Origin: Progne subis subis
Taxonomy: Eukaryota > Chordata > Aves > Passeriformes > Hirundinidae
NCBI GenBank assembly: GCA_022316685.1
Contig: JAKJHU010000062.1
Coordinates: 186,001-250,000 of the forward strand
Direction of reading: 5' to 3'
DNA length: 64,000 nt
Part shown: piece after piece, positions 37,989-50,740 of the stretch
Layout: each line of letters opens with the position of its first letter
Position numbering within the stretch: position 1 is the stretch's first letter
Translations under genes and position numbers: made by a program
Notes under the pieces: model-generated
What the model saw: the letters and a program-made list of their open reading frames with translations, nothing else
Told to the model about the DNA's origin: nothing
The model's database searches: none

Positions 37989-38104
37989 GAACCTCAAGAG
38001 AAATCCTCTCATACAAGTTGAGCTGACTAAGCATGAGGATGAGATTGAGCCAGACAGCCGAGACTCTTCTATGATCAGGAGAGAGCGACAGAAAACTCCT
38101 GAAG
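37989..38104 (+). other. Candidate coding exon, unknown gene (low confidence)
   Basis: A 116-bp stretch lies between an acceptor-like TCCTCCTGTGTGACCTTTAATAG (ending 37988) and a donor (GAAG followed by GTAATA at 38105). One frame is open across it (entry phase 2, exit phase 1) and gives a charged peptide including VELTKHEDEIEPDSRDSS and MIRRERQKTPEG. The acidic-then-basic pattern, with an RRERQKTP stretch that could be a basophilic kinase site, looks more protein-like than most open frames here. I could not match it to a family. The frame stays open beyond the donor to a stop at 38166, so openness alone is weak evidence. It may be a chance open frame. Confidence 0.2.
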
Positions 38105-40330
38105 GTAATACACATTGGTGTAAAACAAGGAGAGAACTGAGAGGAAAAGGAAGTGGAGAAGAGTAATGAAAGGTTTCTGAATAGGATTTAGGAAAATAGC
38201 ACAGTACCTCATTTTCCTTGCAAGCCCCTTAAAAGCAGTATGATTAAAATACTTCATATTTTGAAGGAACCCTGAGAACAAAGATAATACAGCCCTTGGG
38301 AAATGGTAAGGCTAGAGTTCAAGAACTGTTCTTTCCAAAAAACTCTCTCTGCCAGATGAGAGATCTACATATATTTGATCAAAAACAAACAAACAATACT
38401 CACTGTGTAGTTTATTATTCTGTACAACTTATTGTTGTACTGTATTGTTAAATTCTTATTCCAAGTGTAATTAATTTCAGATACTGGAGGGAAAAAACCC
38501 ACTGTTTTTCAACATGAATGGCAGCAGGGTGCACTTAACACAAGTTCTCCTTTTCAAACATATCTTTACACTTGACTTAAAAATGTAGAATGGGAGCATA
38601 ATACCCCATTCATTGCTAACAGCACTATGAATGAAAGGCTCTCTGAACATCTGTTCAATGATATTTAATGCATGGTCTAATAAGCACTGGCATTTCCCCG
38701 CTCACAGATTTGTAGGAATTACACATGGGCTACAATTCTGTTGACAGATCCTTGCTCTTCTGGAAAGGCTCTGCCCAGTCCTCGAGGCTTTGGTTTAATT
38801 CCTTACGGACATCACCATATGCTTGCAGCTCTGGCTAGTTACACGGAGCCAGGTCTGATCGTGGCATTGGATACACATTGGCTAAATACCATAGAGCATC
38901 AAAATCTACTTCCCAAATTAGCTGTTGCTAGGAGAGAAGGGAATGACAGAGAAACACAGGAAGCAGAAACACTGTCAGGGTTGGGTTTTTTTTTTCCACA
39001 GAGCTGGCATTTATGAGGCATTATCATAAAGTTTACATAGTCATGTCCACAGTCTCTTCCCAGCCCGTTAACTCATAGAAGAGTTAAAGCAGCAATCACA
39101 GAAAACAGCAAGGAAGTTTATAAACCACTTCCCTTATTATACAACAATAATGCTTTTTTTGCATAAAAACAAACACCTCGATTTTTTTTTGCAGTTCTGG
39201 ACTTGGAAATGCAAAGCACGTAAGTTAATTTTGATTTGCACATGAAAGCACACTCACTCCCTATTTCCCTACTTAATCTTTCAAAATCCAGTAGGGAAAG
39301 TTATTTTACTTCAGGGTAGTGGAAGGACCAGCAAAAGAGAAAACTTTTCAAGGCTTATTCCTTGCATTTGAATATTTATGGAGACGAAAAGATCTGAAAT
39401 TTATGCAATATTAGTCACACTGAAGAGGTCCAACATAATGACAATGCAAGAGCTAACACAACATCTGTGTGGAAAGAAACCTGACCCAGCATAAGTAATA
39501 TCTTTCTTGGTTTGTAAAGCTCCCTGTGGACTTCATCCAACATACTTTGTGGATCTGCTCTCTCTCTCTATTCCCCTGCTGCAAACTTGCACTCATCTCA
39601 AGCTGGCTGCCTTCTCAGCTCTCTGCATAACCTCACTGCTCTGGCTGCTGGAGCCAACTCCTCTGCAGCTCTTGCTGTCTGGAGTAATCTCCCTGTGCAT
39701 CTACACCTGCACTAGCTTTTCTCCTCCCTCATCCTTCCCCTCTCCACTTCATGAATGGCATTACACAGCCTAGCAGCGCGGAAACACAACTCAAACCAAG
39801 AAAAAGAGACAAGCCCTGGTGAAAATAAAGCTATTGGAAACAATGTGGTATTATCCAGCACACATGACGATGGAACAGGAAAAAGAGCAGGATGAAAGCA
39901 GGAGTGCATGAAACTTTCAGGATGAGGAAAAGCTGAGGAATGAGCCAGCTCAGAGTCCTTAGCAGGCACAGAGGCTGCTGCACTAATCCACACTGCTCAT
40001 TGCTTGCTATCCTGCATGGCCTTTTTCTCTTCCAGAAAAGACCCTCAGAAACCTTCACTGGATAAAATTACACCTTAAGCTTCAGCTTTCATATTTTCAG
40101 ATTCTGGGCTGCCTAAGGATATAGGTCTGAGCCTTATATTAAGTGCTAGTAAGTTCTTTTTACAGAGTAGGTAGACGAAACAAATCTTTTTCCTGCTGAG
40201 GACCAAGGACAAATTTCAGACCCAAAAGCACAAACAACAGTGGCTGAAGGAAGGAACAAGAAGGATGGCACCTCACAACCTGAAGCTGTAACCAGACAAT
40301 TAAACCCCAAGATGCAAATGGACCAAAACT

Positions 40331-40337
40331 TATAAAA
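40331..40337 (+). promoter_or_regulatory. TATA box of LTR copy 2
   Basis: TATAAAA in the same context, GACCAAAACT before it, as in copy 1. Confidence 0.6.
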
Positions 40338-40445
40338 ATGTAAGACTTTGTGACTGGTCATCCATTTTTTGACCATTCTTAGTCCACCTTGGGTGTAGCC
40401 CTGGCCAGGCCCTGTCCTGCCCAAAGTGGATCCTAGAGGCCTTTC

Positions 40446-40451
40446 AATAAA
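40446..40451 (+). promoter_or_regulatory. Polyadenylation signal of LTR copy 2
   Basis: AATAAA in the same context as copy 1, about 110 bp after the TATA box. Confidence 0.6.
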
Positions 40452-43037
40452 TCCCTACTTTATTCTCTACCTCTGTCCAGTCTCTGTTTCAGAGACCATT
40501 TAAACACCATTTAAATATCAGAAAACCCTTCTGTGTACTTAACACAAGTGATTTTTGGGTGGTGACTGGCTGCTGGAACAGCCCCTGTACGAAGCCATCC
40601 TGCTCCTTGCCCCAATTCCCAAATGATGTGACCGTCACCTCTGCCACCTGTACTTGTTGCTCCTCGACTAAATGCAGATAAATTATTGAGCACCACATGG
40701 GAAATGGAAGGCAACCTGCCTTCCAGTGGGAGATAACCCTGGAGAACATGAAATAATGCAATGAAATATGGCGATCTGACAGTGGGGAAGGACAAGCTGT
40801 AAAAGAGAGGGGCAAGCAGACAACTCAGCAAAGACCTGAGGAACCCAGCTGAGATACCAGACCCTGTACACATACTAATCTTGAACATAAAAACCAGAAA
40901 GTAATGGAAAATGTTGATTAATGTCCCTCCACCTCTGGTTACTTGGAACAGATCTGTATTTCCCTGCTCTCAGTAAGCTTTTCACTAGACAGCATTACCA
41001 ATCAACAAAAACGTGCCTTCCAGAAAAGGTTTAAGTTATGAACTACTTTAGACAGCCAGCCTTAGTAAGAACAGTAGATTTTTACAAATTAGGTTTAAAT
41101 TCACAAAACTCACACCAATGAATTAAATTGTAGCCTTTGGTTTACTTCAAGCCACCAGGTATGGAAGGAAAGTATGGGAGAAACGTTAAATATTTGGTCC
41201 CTGGGCTCTGCACAATTTGCAAGCAGCAAACATTTCCATAAACCTGTTCACCTCTTGAGACAAAGGGTCCTTTATGGGATGTAGGAAGCCATTCCAATCT
41301 GTACATTTTCTTTCAAATTAAATTTTAAAAGAACTCACAAAATGAAAGGAAGTGATATAGCAGTCTTTTCCCATTACCCTTGGTGGTGATCAGGACACAT
41401 TAAAAGATGTTTTGCTTCACAGAGGTTGAGCAATGAGATGCCTTACAAAGACAGGGAAAATATCTAGTCATTCATATCTAAAAGGCCAAAATAAATTCCA
41501 CAGTTGCAGCAGTAAAACCTAAGAAATTGAAAAATCAAACATTTGCTGAATATTTCAAACAAAGGAAACAGGGGGAAAAAAAAAAAAATCAAATTAAAAT
41601 CCACTCTGGAAAGAAAATGGTAACAACAATCAAATACTAGATGGAACATTTTCATATTATCCGACCTATTCCAAATTGCTACCAGTCCATTTAAACATGT
41701 TTTTTCAGACAATCTACAACTTCACGCTGATTTTCCTCTACAAAAAATGTCTTGCTCGTGTCAAGACCCAAAGTTTCAGACAAAAGAGAGAGAAGTGGGT
41801 TTTTTTAAAAAAAAGAAAAGAAACACAAAAGAAACACTCCCACACCACTTTTAACCTGAACAGGAAAGAGATTCAGCATTCGCTTAAAGCCTTTACCTTT
41901 GAACATTTGTGACTTAACTGTTATTATTCTTTAGTCATATATCACTTATTACTACATGCTGTGAGGAGTAGGGGAGAAGGGATGGGGGAAAGCACTTAAT
42001 GACAGTAAGCAGAGTACTTGCTAATTTAAATAACTCCCAGAAAATGTTCTTATCTACTGAACAAACATTCCAATGTTTTAATTAAGCCAAGCAGACAGAG
42101 ATCAAATGAGCATGTATATAGCAATTTATGAGTAACTTTCAGCAGTGCAAGATGCACTTTTGTTCCTAAGGCCAGGCTAGCCTTTGAGGCATTTCCCCCC
42201 CCTTTTTAAGTTAGAATACATGGGGAAAAACATTTTGGAGTATAACTTGCATGGATGTTCCTTAACCTACTTTGTTACTTCCTCTATAATTAAATGTTTT
42301 TAACATTCAGCTGCGTAGATAAATCACTAGTATAACTTGTTTTGGTTTTTTTTTTTTTTTAATCTGCTGCTAGGAAGTAGAGTACTGAGTAGTAGTCATT
42401 TCAAAGATTTATCCACAATTACCAACAGCTGTTCAAAAGAAAGGGTTATGAGCACAGGAATCAATGTCTATGTGCACTGCTTTGGCAGGAAGCTGGAGAC
42501 CAGACTGAGCTGCAGGGGTGTCCCTGACACAGATCTGCACAGCCACAAACTTCACACTGCCTTTGAACACACACCATCAGGCTTTTGGAGAAAGAGGAGT
42601 CACACTGGTTGTTTGCTCAGCAGCTGTTGCTGCTCCACATCCAGTGCTAGAATCACACGAGTGCAAAAGGCAAGGCTCAGATGGGCCGCCAAACAGCTTT
42701 ACTGTAGCTGATGTTATTCCTATTGATTTAAGAGAAAACGTTTATCTTCAGAGAGAACAAAAGGAATAACACATCCTTGGTCACAGCCTCTCACAACACC
42801 TGGAGTCTCAAGCCAAATTGAGTCAACCAGCAATGCATTACCAAAGATAAGTGTAGCTGTGTGCATCTTAAACCAAATGTTTCTCCATGCTTTGGAAAAC
42901 CAAATTAACAGGGATTCTGAAACATAGGCAGAGAGCCAGAAGTGCAAAGAGGTTGCATCAAGATCACAGTCATGCAAAAGTGGAGCAATGCTTTTAAATG
43001 CCTGAATAATGAAATGTCAGAAAAAGTCTAGTCATAA

Positions 43038-43060
43038 TTTTTTTTTTTTTTTTTTTTTTT
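43038..43060 (-). repeat. Poly(T) tract
   Basis: Twenty-three T, the longest homopolymer in the window. Confidence 0.88.
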
Positions 43061-43193
43061 GACATGACATCCCAAGTGATCTGTTCTTCATAATGTAGAG
43101 GAATGGAAGAATTTTCCACTGCAGATGACTCTATGAACATACCTCAGAAACTGACTTCAGCAAGGAACCAGGATAGGATAAACAGGTTCTTCA

Positions 43194-43226
43194 TTCCATT
43201 ATTCGATAGCATAGTTCTTTCCCCTT
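43194..43226 (+). repeat. 33-bp direct repeat, copy 1
   Basis: Begins TTCCATTATTCGATAGC and ends TTTCCCCTT. It is identical over 33 bp to 44166-44198; flanks differ on both sides. Confidence 0.95.
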
Positions 43227-44165
43227 CCAAGCAACAAATACAGTTCTCCAAAACTGCTCTAGAATATTTTGCTTCTTAGATAGATGCCTGCTCTCCCACA
43301 TCAGCATAACAATTTCAGTTGAAAGCAATGTAGACAAATTTATGCCTTACAGTTGTCTTTAACTTATCACCAGGGGTTTTTATTTCAAAACAGATTTTAA
43401 ATACTTCAATGAGTCAATCAAAAATAGGAAAATGTTCACTATATATAGACCAATTTAAAACGCACAGCTCTACACAAATTCCACTGAGAATACTTAAAAA
43501 GCATCAAAATGCAGTATAACCAGTTTGCTGTATACATCCAAAGCAGAGGATAAAAAGGAGCCCAAAAACCTACAGAATTATCTGGGAAACTGAGATTAGT
43601 GACTCACGAAGATAATTCATGTTTAGGTTTAAAATTTGGGAATCACAGATAAGGACCCAAACTCCTTGCATTAGAGTCTAGGATTGGATAAAATCTCAGG
43701 AGGGGGGACAGACTCCAGTCACAACCAAAACACGCATGGATGCTGCACAGTTTTTACTGGGTCTGTAAACTGAGGTTAATACCCAAGAGAGCTGTTAAAT
43801 ATTCACTCTCTTCAGTGTTGACTCTCATTTTGTACTGGCCCTTGATTTAAATTCATCTGTCCTTTTTTTAACCTCCTAGACTCATGTGTTCATAAATTCC
43901 CGATTCTCAAGAACTCAAGAGAAAAATCAAGCACGAATGTGATTATGAAAATCCCCCAGAGCTGCACATGAAACTTCTTTCCATGCAGGAGACACAAACG
44001 ATTATCCTTTAAAGTCTGAAACCAAAAAGATTGTTTCCCTCACATTTCTTATAAGTATTTAGAAGTCTAAAATTAGCATTAGTTTAAAAATAATGTTTAA
44101 CTAAAAGATTTTAGGCAGAAGAAAATAAGCATTTTAAACATTCTCATGTAGAAACTTTACATGAG

Positions 44166-44198
44166 TTCCATTATTCGATAGCATAGTTCTTTCCCCTT
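44166..44198 (+). repeat. 33-bp direct repeat, copy 2
   Basis: Exact copy of 43194-43226, 972 bp downstream. The 939 bp between them match no repeat I know. Confidence 0.95.
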
Positions 44199-46118
44199 TC
44201 TTCATTCTTATTGTGTCTTTTGCCATTTGACTAAAACACTCGATGTACTTCTCAGGCATTTTAACCCTTCATCTCTCAGTCACCATCATTAAAAGACAGG
44301 TTGCTATGAGGAAAAGAGGGTAATGGATTATATACCTTGTTAGCACCCCTGCATTATAAAGGAAAAATCAGCAACCAGGCAAGATAAGCATGGAGGTAAG
44401 TATGAAGATAATTCCAGGCAGGAAAAATTTCAGATAGTCAGCAAGAAGCAGTAGGAAAAGAATAGAAACATCTCTTGGTAGAAAAAGAGAAAGGAAGCAG
44501 AGGTTTTTTTGGATAAGGAAAAGACAAGATATGACAGCTTCAATGAGTTCAGAAGGCTCTAGACTCTCACATGCAAATCAGGCATTTATGATGGGAAAGA
44601 TTGACCTGTGAGGACTAAAGAGAAAGCGACAAAAATGATGACTGTTCTCAGTATTTTAATGCTGAAGATACAGTCAGCGCTAAACACAAAGAGTCAGAAA
44701 GCTCCTGGGAAGACACCTGGAGCACAGCAAGAACAAAACTCCTTAAGGGTAACAGGTTCTTGATACAAAAACGTAACACAGACAACTCGAGGCTTGCTAC
44801 GAACAAGCCCTTTGTGTAGAGCCCAGTAAGGTCAGTAGAGCTACCTAGAAACACGTGATCATTCCTGGGAATCTCATCCTACACATCTTGCCAGACCACG
44901 GCCAAACCAAAGCCTTGCTAGGGCTGAAACAAACCCAATTTGCCCCAGCTACGTTCTGCAGAAACTACGCGTGAAGACACGCGCGCATTCTTCTTTACAA
45001 TTTTGAGGGAAAAGAACCGGTCATTAGTTTCTGGTGTAGTATTGATGCCTCTCTCTCTCCTCATTCTCCCTCTCCATTCCGTACCTAAGAGGCTTTTCAA
45101 GTATTTTTCTTCATGAAAGTAAAAGAGCTGCACTGTTAGGAGGCAGATATGATGAAAAGGGAAGTAAAGACTTTGCTGTTGTTGTAAAGGTAATGCATTG
45201 CACAAAAACAAGCACAAACGTTAAAAACTGTGCTGTAAGCTCGCAAACCCGCCGTAGTAACACGGAACCCTCCCTCAGCCCTGAGAGGCAGGAAGCACAG
45301 AATCCCCCTCCAGGGGACAGAATGATCCAGGCCCTGCCAGCTAAAACTTCCAAGAGCCAAAAGCTCACGATTTATATTCTAAATTACATGTAAAGGTTTT
45401 ACATCTTTATAGTAATAAATAACGTGATCTCCCATGGTCAGAGAAGAAGCTGAAACACTTCATTTTAGAGTACCAGTGACAAAGTAACTTTATTTCCTCC
45501 ACCACCTCAACACACACCTAGTTTTGATTGTTTCTAGCTTCTTTTCTAAACTGGTCTCTTCTGGAACTTGGTTCATCAAATATAGGAACTGCCATGAAGG
45601 AGAGGAAAGAGCATCATTTCTGTGAGGAAGGGGTCACTTATCTCAGTTCTCTAGGGAAGGAAGTGTACAGGACCTGAATAAATTGCCTGCTCACTACAAA
45701 TGGCTTTGCAAATATCTACAAATGTAGTATAAATTCTGTAATAACCTTTTAAATCACCACCTTAGCTTTGGACCTGACTTGGAACCTCCTCCTAAAATTC
45801 CAGTCATCTAAATTTAACTCCTGATTGCTCTGAGGAGAACTGAAGTGTATTTGCTTTTATGGAGTAGGAGTCTTTTTGTCTTTGTTTTCACTAAGCTAAA
45901 TATGTGCATCAGTGCATTCCAAATTTCATTCCTCTGTCTTATGATGTGAGATGGATCACTTTGTGCATGCAGCACTTCACTCTGAAGGACAACTCAGTTG
46001 GCATCAGCCTATTCTGCAAAGGTGCCCCTTACTAAGCCCAGCACATCACAATACCAGATCTCAAGAAAACCTGAACCAAGAATGAGAGCTTACTGAGTAG
46101 TTCTGATTTGGGGGAAGG

Positions 46119-46133
46119 AAAAAAAAAAAAAAA
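46119..46133 (+). repeat. Poly(A) tract
   Basis: Fifteen A, then GAAAGAAAGGCAAGGC. Confidence 0.8.
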
Positions 46134-49100
46134 GAAAGAAAGGCAAGGCAGCAACAACAACTCATCCTTCATATCATTCCCCCACAGAACAGGCGATTTT
46201 CAGAGTAATTTGTTTACAAACAGCTACAAGAACAGGAAAAACAAGCCCACCCTGGCCCTCTGACATCCAGGTTGGTGTCTGCTAAGAACAGAGTGCAGTT
46301 TTCAAAGGCTGCATTGCATAACAGCACAGGGCTCAGCACTGGACAGAAGGGTGGGACTGGGAGCTCAGAGGGAGTATTTGGACATAATTTGAGAAAACAA
46401 ATTTTCAAACTTTAAAAAGTGCCTTTTAAAGAGGCCTCCAAACTTTATCAGCCCCTGGAGCAGCCGTTGTTTTATCCAGCCTAAACCAGAATGACTTACT
46501 GATTGCATTTTATTTTTTTTTTCCTGGGAAGCGAGCAGCTCAGTCTGGCACACTGATTCATGGTGTTACTACACTGGCTTTCCTCAGCTGGAACATTCCT
46601 TCTGCATCCCATGAAGGCCTATTAAAATAAGCAAAGCACGAGAACCATCTGTGCTCTGCAGAGAGGAGGGAATGGGGAGCTGCGGTGGGTTTCCCTCTTG
46701 CTGCTCCTTCCTGCCTGTGTTATGCTGAGAACTACATCCAATATACAACATTTTGTCATGTTTAGTTACACTTTCAGATGCAAAGGAAGGAGAACTAGAC
46801 CTGGGGCTACATGGGACACAAGGCAGCAGAACAGTATGCTGGGAGAAAGGAACATCTTTCTCTTCCTGACAAAACCTTCATCAGCTGGGGTTTTTTATTT
46901 CACATTATCTCCTTCCACTTGAGCTGATATCCTTCTTTTAGGCTAAAAGCTACAGTATGCTAATGAATGTACACATATATTAAAGAAGAACTTTGTCACT
47001 AGTCCTTATAAGAGAAAAGCTGCATTTTCCATGAAAATTCACTCCTTACAAGAGTGCCTGCTTCCAGTTTTTTGTTAAAATAACATTGTACTGAATTTTC
47101 ACTGACACCAGCAGAATATTTGTCTGTCCTCTCAGCAAAGTGATTTACTCCTCCACGAGCATCAAAGCAGAGGAAGAGTAGGATGCAATTAAGCAATTAA
47201 ACTCACAGTGAGGTGATGTGATATACACCCTTCCATGAAAGTGAGTGAAAATGGAAAAAGAATAAGGCACTTATAAAAGTGTCTTTTAAGGGCAGTATGT
47301 TTTTGCTTTGAGATAGGCATCTAATCCTCTGTGTCTCATCAGGAGGAAACACTACTTGTCATCAAAGGAAGTTATTGTTTCCAGTTAATTAATGACTGTA
47401 ACATGCCTTGGGATCTTGGAATGTAACATATCATTGCTGTTACACGACGCTGAGCTCTCCTCAATCTGTTAAATATTTCCATTAACGTGGATAACCCGAG
47501 TGTATTGTGATGTTTACTTAGAGCATATTCTCTCTAAGCCATTTCACAATCTTCCTCCAATCCTGCAAATATGGTTTGAAAAAATCTGCAAACGCAGCTA
47601 TAAAAATATCAACCTTATTGATCCTCAAATAAAAGATTCGCATTCTACAAATGTTTTTACAATGCCTCCTTACTGCAAACAGTTCCTGACTTAATGGAGC
47701 AATGTGTTGTACATGGGTGTAATAGTCTTTACAAATCTGGGATGTGAAAGGATCCCAGTCATTAAGACCAACAGGATTAATTGCTTTCTGCAGTAAAAGA
47801 CAGGCAGTAAAGATCCACATTTTTTTTACTTAAGACCAAACACCACATTTTTTCTGGTAGGAAGGTGGAAATCACAAGAGCACAGTACATATTATATGCT
47901 ACAATCCTCTCCTAACACACATACAGATTGTCTCACTGACCTCTAAAATTTCATGTTTTCTTTGATAATCATCCTTCTCTGCATCCAGGCTTATAAATGG
48001 GTTTTATAACCTCTCTTATAAGAAGAGGGAGCTTAAACCAAAATAAAACAATGTTTGTCATTGCTAAGTGGTGCAAGACACAAAGAAATATAATTCATGG
48101 AGAGCAAAAAGATGAACTCAATCAACATATCCATAGAGAGGGTACATGGGAAACAAGCTTGGAGATACAGAAAAATCACGCCAAGGGTTTAAGACATACA
48201 GGAGAACAACATATTTCTGTTCACATCTACAGAAAATATCTCCTGTGCCGTACACATTTGCCAACAGAACAAATTGAAATTTGATTGCTAGAACCACACA
48301 GCAATAAAGAGAGCCCTCGTCAGAACCAGCATAAAACCACAAATAAAAACCAGTCGTTTGCCAAAGGCTGCTTGCAACCAGGAGGAGGCTGAACCTTTTT
48401 CTTCAGCGAAGATGAAGAAGGAAAAGTTCTGTTGTGGTTGTCAGAGTGGAGCAGGTTTCACAGCCAGGCACAGAGCTGCCCTTGCAGAGCTTCCCAGCCC
48501 CATGAAAACAGGCTTGGCTCCTCGGTGCAGCCTTGCAACAGCTCCTGCCTTTGAGGGCACAACAGGAACCCTGATGCCAAAGGAACATCTCTAGAAAAAT
48601 CCCAGTCAGGAAGAGAACAGAAAGCAGCGCTGAGGAATTCTCTGCATCTCGAGGTCGCAAAATACAAAATAGTTACTGAGATGGGTGGCTGCAAGTTTAG
48701 AAATTAATTTAACTCTTCAAAGTAAGAGAGATAATGTATCAGCCACCTACGACAAAAACACAAGTGCACCACCTAATTAAAAAGTCGGTAACAGGATAAT
48801 GAGGATGTCAAAAAGCAGTCCTGGAACACAGTGCTGTTAGCAAACCTTTACTGTAACTATATAAAAAAACAAATTATAAATAAGCAATCTTAACATTTCA
48901 CCTCGTTTCAATGCAGTATTTAGCTTTGTCTCTATCTATGCCATTCAAATGCTTGTACTTCTTAAGGACACAAAGCATACGACATGGTGATAGTTACACA
49001 GGCCTGTATTTTACAGATGTGGTGCCAATATTCTGTCTGTATTGTAGTATATGCATATATCAACAGAGTAATGAAGAATTGGTACTGAAAGAGCTATTCT

Positions 49101-49629
49101 GTTCACTTTAATGAAGAACACTGTGGTAAAGCTTATATAAAGTAACTCATTTTCAGCTTACTGGCACAAAAATTGACTTTTTTTAAGAGATATCTGAGCT
49201 AAGACAAAAATTACTGCCAAAATACAGGAAAGCAGAGTGGCTTTAAAATGCACTTCAAAAAATCTAGTTGAATTTAACTCTCTAAAGTACCTTCTAGCTC
49301 TACAATAGAATTTTCTTAAGTACATTTCTTATTTCTTATGTTTTCCCAAAGGTGAACTGATACAAGCTTGCTTAGTTAGCAGGCACTGATTTAGAAGAGG
49401 TCCTATTGTTTATAGTAGAGGCATAAAATGAAGAACAGTACTTCTGACTACTAGGAAATTGTATTTTAACCAGACTAGTAACTCAAAAGCTAAAAAAACG
49501 AGCTGTTGATGTCTACTTCGATAAAAAGTGATTTTTCTGAATTTGTTTTAATACAGAATTGTTAAAAATATCCTCACAGTGCCCCAAAGAATGTAAGAGC
49601 GTAATGTGATACTGCTTTCTCATATAACA

Positions 49630-49682
49630 CAGGCTGTGACCTAAGAACATGAGCATGTCACTTAATGGCTACAGATTTGGAT
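49630..49682 (-). mobile_element. Possible MIR-like SINE relic
   Basis: CACAGGCTGTGACCTAAGAAC, then ATGAGCATGTCACTTAATGGC, recalls the complement of the MIR core ('gctgtgtgaccttgggcaagtcacttaacc'). Short and diverged, judged by eye. Confidence 0.22.
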
Positions 49683-50652
49683 CCTCACAAAAACCAGACC
49701 CACTCACTTCCCCAAACGTTTTCCTGTTCTTTTTCCACACAATAATGTTTAAGAGTGTAAATTACTTTTTGATATATATTTTTTAATGCATTGGGATTAT
49801 TTGCCATTCCTCAGGAAAGGAAAAAAGAAAAAACACAGAAGGCATAAAATGTTGAAATTCAGTATTCAGAGCCTACGAGAAAAACAGAACAGGTTGTAGC
49901 AGAAACCTGCATTTCTTGGCCTTTTTTTGTTATAACAATCACAAAGAACAATATTCCAGTTGATTTAGGATACACAAAATGGCAGAATTTGGGGTATTTC
50001 TTTAAGCTCTATCTTCCAGAGCAGAAAAGAAAGTAAATCTGCTCCTAACTAAGAAAACTTAATACTAAATCAATGTGTAAACCTTGTTTCAAAGAATAAT
50101 ATAAATTAATAAAATGAAATTAAGAATCAGGAAGTTCTTCTATATTTGGCCCTAGTTGCCAAATTAGGCAAGGTATCAAGTGTCACTGTTTTGAGCAAAA
50201 TATTCAGTAATTCACATCAATTAATTCTGTTACTGTCTTGTTATAGACTTTTATCACTTTTCCTACATACTGTATTCCATGATTGAATTTCTGTTACAAG
50301 AACAAAGATTATACATTTGAAGCCAATATCTTGAGAAGGCATGAAATAGCAAAATGCTATAAACAACTAATTAATGGAACACTTCCCCACTTTGAGGTAA
50401 TTCACGTTATTCCTTTGAGCAAAGAACAGGAAAAGAAGCTGGGTGATAGGGATCAAAGTAAAACAAAGTCTTCTTTTTCTTCCATCATCTACAACAAAAA
50501 TCTCTTTTTTCATTGCCATTAAGTTAAGGAAAGCGACAGGAGTGAAAGTGAGATGGCACAGCGGATGCAGAAAGGAAAGCTGCTCTACTCAGGAGCTGGC
50601 AAAGGGAGACTAAACCCTACACACCTTGTTTTGTAGCTGCCTTTTTCTTCAG

Positions 50653-50740
50653 GATTCAACCGCATCTGAGTTACATTTCAGTACTCCAGAGGTTGGAAGA
50701 ATTTTAGAGTCAAGTTTGTGGGTCCTACTAGGGATGGCAG
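50653..50740 (+). other. Candidate exon, unknown gene (very low confidence)
   Basis: An 88-bp stretch between a strong acceptor (GCTGCCTTTTTCTTCAG ending 50652) and a good donor (GGCAG followed by GTAAAA at 50741). One frame is open, reading DSTASELHFSTPEVGRILES. No domain is recognised. Confidence 0.1.

Larger units (their letters stand above)
37027..40067. other. Unique non-coding sequence
   Basis: Contains a long A/C tract and one exon candidate. Nothing else is recognised. Confidence 0.55.
40068..40491 (+). mobile_element. Solo LTR of an avian endogenous retrovirus, copy 2
   Basis: Same family and orientation as 2818-3261. The start is diverged (TTACACCTTAAG against TGATGCCTTAAG). TATAAAA is at 40331-40337 and AATAAA at 40446-40451. 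The alignment runs to CAGTCTCTGTTTCA at 40491. The last ~22 bp found in copy 1, including the inverted terminal GGCATCA, are not recognisable. No internal retroviral sequence adjoins it. The two copies are too diverged and too far apart (37 kb) to be the LTRs of one recent provirus. Confidence 0.8.
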
